Positions 43,615-51,835 of a stretch of DNA of 64,000 bases are shown one piece after another (position 1 is the first letter of the stretch; every line of letters starts with the position of its first letter). The stretch covers positions 1-64,000 of the forward strand of contig NZ_JBQDYF010000012.1 of NCBI RefSeq assembly GCF_052044135.1, in the 5' to 3' direction. Under the pieces are notes generated by a model. It was not told the DNA's origin and did not search any database. It saw only the letters and a list, made by a program, of their open reading frames with translations. Source of the DNA: Salinisphaera sp052044135 (GTDB lineage: Bacteria > Pseudomonadota > Gammaproteobacteria > Nevskiales > Salinisphaeraceae). The position numbers were made by a program, and so were the translations under genes.

Positions 43615-44783
43615 CGCGCCAGCAGGCTGACCGCCGAAATCAACGACAGCACGGCCACCGCCGAGGCAAAGATGACGCCCGCTGTGGGCAACCCGCAGGC
43701 CCGCGCCATCAAGCCGAGCCCTACCACCGGAATAGAGATCGCCACGTAGGCAACCACGAAGAAAGTGGAAGCCACTTCGGCACGGCGCTCCGCCGGACTG
43801 GCCGCGGTGATCTCGCCCATGCCGGCCCGGAACGACGCGCCCTGCCCGGCACCGGCGATGGCCCCAGCGAAAATCATCAGCGTCAGTGACCCGGATTCAA
43901 TCGCCGCGATCAGAAATCCCATGCCGATAATCAGCCCGAGGCAACCGATGGGCAGACGCGCCGCTCGCGGCAGTCGGGACTGAAGCGTCTGACCGACCGT
44001 TGAGCCGATGAAAAGCATGAAAACCACGCTTCCGGTCAGCGCGTGATTGCTGTAGCCCAGAACCTTGCCGATAAAAGCGGGCGCCACCGCCGTAAACAGG
44101 CCCATGACGGCAAACCCGGCAAAGCCGGCGATCGCCGCGGGTACGAACACGCCGCGAACCCCGGGCGGTACGGCCGGCTTGCGAACTGTCAGCCGGGGCC
44201 GGTCCGGCTTTCGCGCGGTTTCCGGCGCCAGGTAGAGCACTCCCGCCGCGAGGGCGATCAGCACCAGGTCAAGCACGAAACACAGCAGCAGCGGCGCCGG
44301 CGCGTATTGCGCCAGGATACCGGCGACGAACGGACCGAGACCGAGACCGCCCATGTTGGCGGCAGTCGCCACCAGTGTCGCCTGTTCACGCCATTGGCGT
44401 GGCGCCATTTCCACCACGGCAACCGTGGCGGTGCCGGTGAAGATTCCGGCCGAGAAACCGGACAGCAGCCGCCCGATCAGCAGTGGCACTAGCGCGCCGC
44501 CCCAGATAAAGGCGACCGCGCTGGCCGCAGAGAAAACGAGACCGAGCGCCAGCATCGGCCGGCGACCGATCTGGTCGGACCAACTACCGGTGATGATCAA
44601 CGCGGCGATCACGCCGACGGCGTACACGGCGAAAATTACCGTGATCATGAGTTCGGAGAAGCCGAGCTGATCCTGATAGATCGGATACAGCGGGGTGGGC
44701 AATGTGGTGCCCATCATGTTGATGGCGAATGCTGCCGCCAGGCCGATGAACACGGCGGCGACGCCACGGGACGACAAAGTCAT
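43581..44783 (-). CDS. MFS transporter
   Basis: This 400-residue major facilitator carrier has 12 hydrophobic segments. Motif A between helices 2 and 3 is GSWSDQIGRRPML. The helix 1 segment NMMGTTLPTPLYPIYQDQLGFSELMITVIFAVY is typical of the YfmO/Bcr-like drug-efflux group, but the substrate cannot be inferred. It is a lone gene, converging on the Atm1-like gene with overlap. Confidence 0.85.
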   Translation of the reverse strand: MTLSSRGVAAVFIGLAAAFAINMMGTTLPTPLYPIYQDQLGFSELMITVIFAVYAVGVIAALIITGSWSDQIGRRPMLALGLVFSAASAVAFIWGGALVPLLIGRLLSGFSAGIFTGTATVAVVEMAPRQWREQATLVATAANMGGLGLGPFVAGILAQYAPAPLLLCFVLDLVLIALAAGVLYLAPETARKPDRPRLTVRKPAVPPGVRGVFVPAAIAGFAGFAVMGLFTAVAPAFIGKVLGYSNHALTGSVVFMLFIGSTVGQTLQSRLPRAARLPIGCLGLIIGMGFLIAAIESGSLTLMIFAGAIAGAGQGASFRAGMGEITAASPAERRAEVASTFFVVAYVAISIPVVGLGLMARACGLPTAGVIFASAVAVLSLISAVSLLARQRARTETAAS

Positions 44784-44846
44784 GGCTGTAAGAAAGCCGA
44801 ATTTAGGCCTGCTAGGCTAGCAGGCCGGCGCGACCATACAAGGGCG

Positions 44847-45752
44847 TCAATGGCGCTTGCCTGGCGCCGTCCATTGCGCCACCTGATCGGCATGCCGGGC
44901 CATGAAGTCCTCTACCGCCGTCGCATAGCCGTTGGCCTGGGCATCGAGCATCGCATTCTGTAACTCCGGCAGCCCCAGGTGCATCCGTGACAGTATGGCC
45001 GCAACCCGCGGATAATCCTCGCGAAAGCCGTCGCGTACCAGCGCATCGACATGCTGCCGCGAGCCCAGCGCGCCCTTGGGGTCCTGGAGAAAGCGTAGCC
45101 GCCATTTGCCGAATATCCAGTGCGGCGTCCAACCCGTGACCACAACCCACTTGTGCGCTGCCTCGGCGCGGGCCAGAACCCTGGACATCACGCGAGCGTC
45201 CGCGGCCGCAAGACGATACTGCGTGTTCAGGCCGTAGCGTTTGAGTGCTTTTTTCGACAGCTGCATCAACCCGGCGCCGGGATCGATGCCCTGAATACGA
45301 TGGTGCAACCGCGCTGCAATGTCGGGCTTCGCGAGGTCGGCGATACTGTTCAGCCGATCGCGGGGCACATAATCCGGCACCACCCAACCGAGTTGCCCGC
45401 CCTGGTACAGGGGCCCGAGATCGACCAACCGGCGCCGATAGCGTTGCCAGTAGCGCGCATGAGTATCGGGCAACCAGGCCATCAGCATGGCGTCGAGACG
45501 ACCGTTGGCCACGCCGCGATACTGTTTACCTATACCCGCCAGCTTGAGCTGCACCGGGTGATGCGTGTGGTCTTCGATCACCGCCTTGGCCAGCCGCGTC
45601 ACGAACTCCGCATCGTCCCAGGCCGTCCAGCCGATCACGATCGGATCGTGGGTACCGGCCCGCCGCTGGTGACCGCTGCAGCCCGCAAACAGCACGACGG
45701 CGCCCAACACGACAATCGACAGGAATCGTGATAACAGACTATCCATGCCCAT
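44847..45752 (-). CDS. Glycine betaine-binding lipoprotein (second copy)
   Basis: This 301-residue paralogue of the neighbouring binding protein differs in carrying a lipobox (FAGC, Cys25), so it should be membrane-anchored. It has the OpuAC/ProX fold with conserved GWTAWDDAEFV, MAWLPDTHARYW and QLGWVVPDYVP segments, which in this family include aromatic residues that cage quaternary amines. About two thirds of residues match its neighbour in the first 100 aligned positions. A terminator stands between the two, so it likely has its own promoter. Choline or another betaine is a possible substrate. Confidence 0.88.
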   Translation of the reverse strand: MGMDSLLSRFLSIVVLGAVVLFAGCSGHQRRAGTHDPIVIGWTAWDDAEFVTRLAKAVIEDHTHHPVQLKLAGIGKQYRGVANGRLDAMLMAWLPDTHARYWQRYRRRLVDLGPLYQGGQLGWVVPDYVPRDRLNSIADLAKPDIAARLHHRIQGIDPGAGLMQLSKKALKRYGLNTQYRLAAADARVMSRVLARAEAAHKWVVVTGWTPHWIFGKWRLRFLQDPKGALGSRQHVDALVRDGFREDYPRVAAILSRMHLGLPELQNAMLDAQANGYATAVEDFMARHADQVAQWTAPGKRH

Positions 45753-45770
45753 AGTTTAGCAAGCGCGCAA

Positions 45771-45799
45771 TAAAAAGCCCGGCCGACTGGCCGGGCTTC
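45771..45799 (-). terminator. Terminator after the betaine operon
   Basis: On the minus strand GCCCGGCC and GGCCGGGC (loop AGTC) form a perfect 8-bp stem followed by TTTTTA. It separates proX from the second binding-protein gene. Confidence 0.9.
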
Positions 45800-45827
45800 T
45801 GCGCTCATGCGCCCGAGGCGCGAGCGA

Positions 45828-46718
45828 TCAGCTGCTCTTGTTGAACCAGCTGTTGACCTCGTCCGGATGGTCGGCGATGAATTTCTTGATCGCCTTCTGC
45901 TCACTGGTCTTGCGCGCGTTGTACATCGCAGCCTGGAGCTGACCCAGCGGGATGTGCATGTTGCTCAAAAAGCTCGCGACCTCCGGGTAATCCTTGGAGA
46001 ACCCGTCACGCACGACAGCGTCGACATGCTGCGCGGCACCCATGGTGCCCTTCGGATCCTTCAGGAAACGCAGGTGCCACTTGCCGAACATCCAGTGCGG
46101 CGTCCAGCCGGTGACCACGATCCAGTCCTTGCGCTGCTCGGCACGCGCCAGGGCCGCCGTCATGGCCGCACCGCTGGCCGACACCAGACGATAGTCCTTG
46201 TTCAGGCCGTAGGCCTTCATGGTCTTGTGCGACAGCTGCATCTCGCCCGCGCCGGGATCGATACCCTGGATCTTGCCATGGAGCTTGGCCTTCACGGACG
46301 GCTTCTTCAGATCGGCAATGGAATTGAGCTTATCCTTGGGCACGTAGTCGGGCACCACCCAGCCGAGCTGAGCGCCGGTGTAAAGCGGGCCCAGATCCTG
46401 AACCTTGCCCTTGACCTTCTTCCAGTAAGCGGCCTGAGTATCCGGCAGCCAGGCCATCAGCATGGCATCCAGGTTGCCATCGGCCACACCCTGGTACTGC
46501 ACGCCGATCGACGCCATCTTCAGCTTGACCTTGTAGTCGGTCCGCTGCTCGATCAGCGTTTTGCTCAGCTTGGTCACAAACTCGGCATCCGACCAGGCGG
46601 TCCAGCCGATGGTGATGGTCTTGTCGCCGCTGGCAGCCTGGGCGCTACCGAAACTGCCCATGGCAATCGTGGCACCGGCCACGGCGGCGACGGTCAAACT
46701 CTTCATTCCCATTTTCAT
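45828..46718 (-). CDS. proX: Glycine betaine-binding periplasmic protein
   Basis: This 296-residue substrate-binding protein has a classical signal peptide (cleavage near SAQA-A, about residue 29) and the OpuAC-type domain (IGWTAWSDAEFVTKL, MLMAWLPDTQAAYWKK, GWVVPDYVPKDKLNS, WTPHWMFGKW). The AGGGAGA site is the strongest in this operon, which fits high expression of a binding protein. It is the third gene after proV and proW, 57 bp past proW. Confidence 0.92.
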   Translation of the reverse strand: MKMGMKSLTVAAVAGATIAMGSFGSAQAASGDKTITIGWTAWSDAEFVTKLSKTLIEQRTDYKVKLKMASIGVQYQGVADGNLDAMLMAWLPDTQAAYWKKVKGKVQDLGPLYTGAQLGWVVPDYVPKDKLNSIADLKKPSVKAKLHGKIQGIDPGAGEMQLSHKTMKAYGLNKDYRLVSASGAAMTAALARAEQRKDWIVVTGWTPHWMFGKWHLRFLKDPKGTMGAAQHVDAVVRDGFSKDYPEVASFLSNMHIPLGQLQAAMYNARKTSEQKAIKKFIADHPDEVNSWFNKSS

Positions 46719-46775
46719 AATTTCTCCCTTATTCAAACTCGTGCGCTCAGATACTCTCAATCCAGAGCCGCCCAA

Positions 46776-47678
46776 TCAAGTCGAGCCGGACCCTGCACCG
46801 GAGCCGGAAAACAATTTTTTAAGGCGCGACAACAGACCGCCGTCACGCTGACGCTGACCGAAACTCTGAGTCAGGCGGTCCAGGATGATGGCCAGGATCA
46901 CGACCCCGAGGCCGCCCTGGAAGCCTGTGCCCAGACGCAGCTGCTGAATGCCGGCGAGCACCGGATCACCCAGGCCGCCCGCCCCGATCATCGAGGCGAT
47001 CACCACCATCGACAGAGCCAGCATGATGGTCTGGTTGATGCCGGCCATGATCGACGGCAGCGCCAACGGCAGCTCGACCCGCCACAGCAGCTGGAAGCCG
47101 TTGCAGCCGAATGCCTTGCCGGCCTCCACGTTCTCGGTCGGCACGTAGCGAATGCCGATGTTCATCAGACGCACCACCGGCGGCATGGAAAAGATGACGG
47201 TGGCGATCACGCCCGGCACTCGTCCGGTACCGAAAAAGATCACGGCCGGAATCAGGTACACGAATGCCGGCAGCGTCTGCATGAAGTCCAGTATCGGGCG
47301 GATGATGGCCTGCACCAAATCGCTCTTGGCCATGACCACGCCCAGCGGCAGGCCCACACCCAGGGCGGCCAGCGTGGCCGCCAGCACCAGCCCCAGCGTG
47401 TCCATGGTCTCGGGCCACAGATTCATGCCCATGACCACGTACAGCGCGACCAGCACGAATAGGGTGAATTGCCAGCCGACACGCCACAGTGCGAGGAAGG
47501 CGAGAATCAGGAAAACAACCGGCGCCGGCAGATAATTGAAGAAGGCAGTCAGATTGTCCGCAACAAAGCTGATGACCGCCGAAACGACGGAAAAGAACAC
47601 CTCGAAGTGGGTCTGCATGAAGGTGACGACCGCCGTGAACCAGTCGCCGATCGGAAGATTGATGACCAAATCATTCAT
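46776..47678 (-). CDS. proW: Glycine betaine/proline ABC permease
   Basis: This 300-residue inner-membrane protein of the OpuAB/ProW family has about six helices. The permease EAA loop, which contacts the ATPase, is YVPTENVEAGKAFGCNGFQLLWRVELPLALPSIMAG. The N-terminal segment NLPIGDWFTAVVTFMQTHFEVFF resembles ProW. Its start overlaps the proV stop (TGATG). Confidence 0.94.
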   Translation of the reverse strand: MNDLVINLPIGDWFTAVVTFMQTHFEVFFSVVSAVISFVADNLTAFFNYLPAPVVFLILAFLALWRVGWQFTLFVLVALYVVMGMNLWPETMDTLGLVLAATLAALGVGLPLGVVMAKSDLVQAIIRPILDFMQTLPAFVYLIPAVIFFGTGRVPGVIATVIFSMPPVVRLMNIGIRYVPTENVEAGKAFGCNGFQLLWRVELPLALPSIMAGINQTIMLALSMVVIASMIGAGGLGDPVLAGIQQLRLGTGFQGGLGVVILAIILDRLTQSFGQRQRDGGLLSRLKKLFSGSGAGSGST

Positions 47679-48892
47679 CAGGCAGCGTCCTGTTCAGTCC
47701 GGTTGAGCGTATGCAGCAGCGTGGCGCGCGAGATGGTGCCGATGTAGCGGCCGTTGTCGTCCACCACGGGCACCGGATACGGGCTTTCGGCCACAGGCTC
47801 GAGCAATTCGGTCAACGGCGTGGTCGACTCGACCACCGGCACGCCCTCGACGAAGGCATGCTCGATGTTGCCCTCCTCTCCCCGCGACAGACCCTCGATG
47901 CACAGTTCGAGCGAATCCGCGCTCACCGTGCCGAGATAGCGGCGGCTGCGATCGTGCACCACAGCCGCGGGCCGGTCGTGCTTGTTGAGCCGCGACAGCG
48001 CGGCCCGCACGCTCGATCCAGCGCGCTCGATCACGGTCACCTGATCGCGCCGCGCGATATCCGCTGCGGTAAAGACGTGCCCTACGTTGACGTCGCGGAA
48101 AAACGACCGGACGTAGTCGTTCGCCGGGTTGCGTACGATCTCTTCCGGCGTGCCCACCTGCACGACAACCCCGCCCTGCAGAATGGCGATCCGATCGCCC
48201 ACACGCATGGCTTCGTCGAGATCGTGGGTGATGAACACCACGGTACGCGCCTGTTCCGACTGCAGCCGGAGCAGTTCGTCCTGCATTTCCGTACGAATCA
48301 ACGGATCGAGCGCCGAGAACGCCTCGTCCATCAGCAGGATGCCGGGATTGACGGCGAGCGCACGGGCCAGGCCGACACGCTGTTTCATGCCACCGGACAG
48401 CTCATCGGGATAGCTGTCGGCATTCGCCTTGAGGCCGACGGCGTCGAGGGCCTCGAGCGCGCGCTTTTCGCGCTCCTGCTTGTCGACACCGGCGGTCACC
48501 AGTCCGAAGCAGGTGTTTTCCAGCACCGTTTGATGCGGCATCAGCGCGAACGACTGGAAGACCATGCTGATCTCGTGCCGACGGAGTTCGATCAACTCCT
48601 TGCGGCTCATCTTCGTGATGTCGCGGCCATTGATCTTGATGGCGCCCGAACTCGGGTCGATCAGACGATTGAGCATGCGCACCAACGTGGATTTGCCCGA
48701 GCCGGACAAGCCCATGACCACGAAGATCTCGCCCTCGTTGACTTCAAAACTCGCATCCGAGACACCCACCGTCATGCCGGTCTCGGCAAAGATCTGGTCC
48801 TTGCCCTGCCCCTTGTTGACGCGCTCCAGTGCGCGCTTCGGATGCGCCCCAAATATCTTGTAGACGTGCTCTACGGACAGCTTGGTATTCAA
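47678..48892 (-). CDS. proV: Glycine betaine/proline ABC ATPase
   Basis: This 404-residue ATPase powers uptake. Walker A is GLSGSGKST, the signature LSGGMKQRVGLARAL and Walker B ILLMDEAFSALDP. The last about 130 residues are two CBS domains, which sense ionic strength in OpuA-type systems. I start at a TTG giving NTKLSVEHVYKIFGAHPKRALERV, which aligns with the E. coli ProV N-terminus, with GAGGGAG six bases upstream. The frame could begin up to 57 bases earlier, but that extension would contain the ribosome-binding site. Confidence 0.94.
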   Translation of the reverse strand: MNTKLSVEHVYKIFGAHPKRALERVNKGQGKDQIFAETGMTVGVSDASFEVNEGEIFVVMGLSGSGKSTLVRMLNRLIDPSSGAIKINGRDITKMSRKELIELRRHEISMVFQSFALMPHQTVLENTCFGLVTAGVDKQEREKRALEALDAVGLKANADSYPDELSGGMKQRVGLARALAVNPGILLMDEAFSALDPLIRTEMQDELLRLQSEQARTVVFITHDLDEAMRVGDRIAILQGGVVVQVGTPEEIVRNPANDYVRSFFRDVNVGHVFTAADIARRDQVTVIERAGSSVRAALSRLNKHDRPAAVVHDRSRRYLGTVSADSLELCIEGLSRGEEGNIEHAFVEGVPVVESTTPLTELLEPVAESPYPVPVVDDNGRYIGTISRATLLHTLNRTEQDAA

Positions 48893-49762
48893 ACGCTCCC
48901 TCGCGCCGAGTAAGTTTAACGACTCATGATAACGCAACTTCCGCACCAAACCGCAGCGCCGGGGCCTATCGGGCGCCTCTCGCGCAACGTACTGACCCTA
49001 ATGAAATTTGCGCAAAGCCTGTATACACATGGCTTAGAGCGCTAGCTGCGCAATACATGACATTTCCTCGAATTCCCTGGTCTTTACGTAAAAATGACAC
49101 CTTCATAACGCCGCTCAAGCGTCGAAAGCGGCCCATGGCGCAAGCCGCGACGACCGAAACGGATGACAGTCGACATCACGGCGCGCGAATCGGGCGGCCC
49201 GTCGGACCGAGCAAGCGGACAGGGTCCGGCCGGCGCTATGAGCGCGGCCTGCCCGCACCGGAACCCTCGACAGCAGTTCGAGCAACGGAGTTCGAGCGCC
49301 TTTTCCGGCCGGACAAGGCGTGGCGACGCCCCGGATCAGGAAGACGGCGACTGACCGCAACACCACATGACGGCAGAAAAGTGCCGGCATGGCGCGATGA
49401 CTCGCGCTGCGGGGGCGTCAAGCCCGGACCGTGAACTCGGCCTCGGGACGCAACGGACCGCGGTCGGCTCAGGGGCCAGCGACAGTCAACACAGGATTGC
49501 GATCACGCGCCACCGCGCCGCCTCGAAAGCGGGGTGCCGGTCGCTTCGACCGCCGTGCAAGCCAAGCCAGGCAGCCACAAATGGCCCGGAATCGGTGAAC
49601 ACGGCCGCCGTGGGTCGCATCAACCAATCCTGGCATGACCGCCGTTTATGACCGCAAGGTCGAAACGGCGCCCACGACGAAATGATCATCGTCGTTTTGG
49701 GACGCGTTTTTGGATGGCGGCAAATCGCGGCGCCGGACCGCGCCGCAAGTGCCTGAAAAAGA
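48893..49762. other. Gene-free region between the betaine operon and tRNA-Phe
   Basis: I see no convincing gene in 870 bp. The part next to proV (48900-49110) is AT-richer and should hold the osmotically regulated promoter, but I cannot place it. Further right (49120-49700) the short open frames are Arg/Ser-rich and do not look real. Confidence 0.45.
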
Positions 49763-49838
49763 TGGTGGCCGGAGACAGAATCGAACTGCCGACACTGCGA
49801 TTTTCAGTCGCATGCTCTACCAACTGAGCTATCCGGCC
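49763..49838 (-). tRNA. tRNA-Phe (GAA anticodon)
   Basis: A 76-nt cloverleaf on the minus strand with encoded CCA. The acceptor GGCCGGA pairs with TCCGGCC, the discriminator is A, the anticodon loop reads CTGAAAA (anticodon GAA) and the T-loop is TTCGATT. Confidence 0.97.
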
Positions 49839-49904
49839 ACGCCCTCGCCGTTGCGGCGAGACGCGTATTAAACCGATACGCGCGGCGCGGGTCAACCGCT
49901 GTGA

Positions 49905-50177
49905 TCAGGATTTGGGCGGCACGTAGTGTGTCTCGGCGATATCGCCGTCGCCGAAGAAGTATTTTTCGGTCTGCTCGGCCAGGAATTCGCGCGCCTTGGG
50001 ATCGGCCAGATGCAGACCGTATTCGTTGATCAGGCGGGTCTGCTCCTGCATCCACTGCTGCCAGGCCATCATCGAGACATTTTCGTAAATGCGCTTGCCG
50101 AGCTCTCCCGGCAGCGGCGGGCGGGGCAGTCCCTCGGCTTCGTAACCGAGTTTGACGCAATGCACGGTACGGCTCAT
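49905..50177 (-). CDS. yggX: Fe(2+)-trafficking protein YggX
   Basis: This 90-residue protein protects iron-sulfur proteins from oxidative damage and may handle labile iron. The single Cys (Cys7, in TVHCVKLG) and the family segments GLPRPPLPGELGKRIYENVS and WQQWMQEQTRLINEYGLHLADPKAREFL are present. Its start overlaps the stop of mutY (ATGA), an arrangement seen in E. coli and relatives. Confidence 0.97.
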   Translation of the reverse strand: MSRTVHCVKLGYEAEGLPRPPLPGELGKRIYENVSMMAWQQWMQEQTRLINEYGLHLADPKAREFLAEQTEKYFFGDGDIAETHYVPPKS

Positions 50178-51244
50178 AAGCCCAACTTGAGTTGCGGTGA
50201 ATCGACCAGACGCGTAATCGGCGCGGGCAGCCCGGGCCGGTCTTCGCGTCCATACCAAGCGAAATCGCCCGCCATGATACGGACTGTCTCGCGATACTGC
50301 ACTCGCCGCGCGTGCAGCGTCAGCAGAAAATGCGTGAAGCCATGTTCGATCGGGGCGAGTGCCGCGCCGGGCGTGACATCGATGCCGAAACGATCGCGAC
50401 ACAGTGCCGCGATGTCGGCCTCGGCGTCGACCTCGGGCAGGCTCCACAGGCCGCCCCAGATACCGGACGGCGGACGTTTTTCCAGCAGCAGGCGACCGGC
50501 ATCGTCTTCGATGACCAATACCGTGGTCTGGCGTCGCGGACGGGCGCGTTTGCGGCGTGGCGCCGGGATATCGGCCTGCAAACCGTCCGCTTTGGCCACA
50601 CAGTCGGCGGCCAGCGGACATGCGGCACAATGCGGGGCCCGACGGGTACACAGGGTCGCGCCGAGATCCATGATCGCCTGGGTGTAGTCGGTCACGCGCT
50701 CGCGCGGCGTGTAGCGTTCGGCAAGCCGCCAGAGCGACTTCTCGTAAGCGGCGGTACCCGGCACGGCCGTGATTCCAGCCAGGCGTGCGATGACCCGCTT
50801 GGCGTTGCCATCGAGGATCGGCGCCCAGACACCGAAGGCCTGCGCCACCACCGCGCCGGCCGTCGAGCGGCCGATGCCGGGCAGTGTCATCAGCGTGTCC
50901 ACGTCGCGCGGAAACCGGCCGCCGTGCTCGTCAACCACCTGTTTCGCCGCGGCGTGCATATTGCGCGCCCGGGCGTAGTAGCCCAGCCCGGCCCAGTGCG
51001 CCATGACATTGTCGGCGTTCGCCGCCGCGAGCGACTCGACGTCCGGAAAGCGCGCCATGAACGCCTGAAAATAATCGATGACGGTCGCAACCTGCGTCTG
51101 CTGCAGCATGATCTCGGCGACCCAGACGCGATACGGCGTACGCGGATGCTGCCAGGGCAGATCGCGGCGACCATGGCGATCGAACCAGGCCAGCAGATCG
51201 GCGGCGATGCGCGGCGGGGCGCGCTCCGGGAAATCGTGTTTCAT
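50174..51244 (-). CDS. mutY: A/G-specific adenine glycosylase
   Basis: This 356-residue base-excision repair enzyme removes A mispaired with 8-oxoG. It has the catalytic Glu in EIMLQQTQV, the helix-hairpin-helix LPGIGRSTAGAV, Asp in LDGNAKRV, and a [4Fe-4S] loop C-X6-C-X2-C-X5-C (CTRRAPHCAACPLAADC). The C-terminal 120 residues are the NUDIX-like domain that recognises 8-oxoG. The start overlaps the stop of the SRPBCC gene (ATGA). Confidence 0.96.
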   Translation of the reverse strand: MKHDFPERAPPRIAADLLAWFDRHGRRDLPWQHPRTPYRVWVAEIMLQQTQVATVIDYFQAFMARFPDVESLAAANADNVMAHWAGLGYYARARNMHAAAKQVVDEHGGRFPRDVDTLMTLPGIGRSTAGAVVAQAFGVWAPILDGNAKRVIARLAGITAVPGTAAYEKSLWRLAERYTPRERVTDYTQAIMDLGATLCTRRAPHCAACPLAADCVAKADGLQADIPAPRRKRARPRRQTTVLVIEDDAGRLLLEKRPPSGIWGGLWSLPEVDAEADIAALCRDRFGIDVTPGAALAPIEHGFTHFLLTLHARRVQYRETVRIMAGDFAWYGREDRPGLPAPITRLVDSPQLKLGL

Positions 51245-51834
51245 GACGATGACTTGTCGGTCAGACCGGCCCGCCGTCGGGCCAGGCGTTCGATGGCCGT
51301 GGCGGTCGCGGCGACCTGCTGACGCAGTGCCCGCGCGACCGCCCAGGGGCCGATCAGGGGTGGCACCCAGAAGCCGGGCACGATACGGGCACGAAAACGC
51401 AGGTTCGTGGCGTGATCTTTCGCCGCGGCGAAACGCCAGTGCGCCTGCCCGGACGACAGGTCGCCCCGGCCCGCCACCACGGTCATGTCGATGCGCCGGC
51501 GCGGTGTCAGGCGATAGCGCATGACCTGGCGTACGGTCTTGCAGTACCAGAGCACGCAAAGACGCATGCGCGAAGACAGTTCATTGTTGCCGATCATCTG
51601 CGTCGACTCGATCATCGCGGTGTAATCGGGCAGGCGCTCGAAATCCGTGGCCGCAGCATAGACCGGCCCGATCGGCGCATCGACCCGCAGGCGGGCAGCC
51701 ACGACGTACGCCTTGTGATCGCGGCTCACCGTCAAATGCGCGACGGTGGCCGCTTGCGCCACCGCGCCATGCAACAAGCCGAAGACGATGACCGGCGCCA
51801 CATATCGCCCGACGTGAATCCGCCAGCACGTCAT
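51241..51834 (-). CDS. SRPBCC (START-like) exported protein
   Basis: This 197-residue protein has a signal peptide (residues 1-28, cleavage near AQA-A) and a helix-grip SRPBCC domain, with APIGPVYAAATDFERLPDYTAMIES as the family opening and a long C-terminal helix. Such proteins bind hydrophobic ligands such as lipids or polyketides. Context between asmA and mutY suggests a role in the envelope rather than in repair. Its start lies one base past the asmA stop. Confidence 0.75.
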   Translation of the reverse strand: MTCWRIHVGRYVAPVIVFGLLHGAVAQAATVAHLTVSRDHKAYVVAARLRVDAPIGPVYAAATDFERLPDYTAMIESTQMIGNNELSSRMRLCVLWYCKTVRQVMRYRLTPRRRIDMTVVAGRGDLSSGQAHWRFAAAKDHATNLRFRARIVPGFWVPPLIGPWAVARALRQQVAATATAIERLARRRAGLTDKSSS

Positions 51835-51835
51835 G

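Noticed and set aside
48829..49434. 201-residue plus-strand ORF overlapping the start of proV
   Set aside because: Arg/Pro/Ser-rich, antisense to proV at one end, with no ribosome-binding site or recognisable domain.
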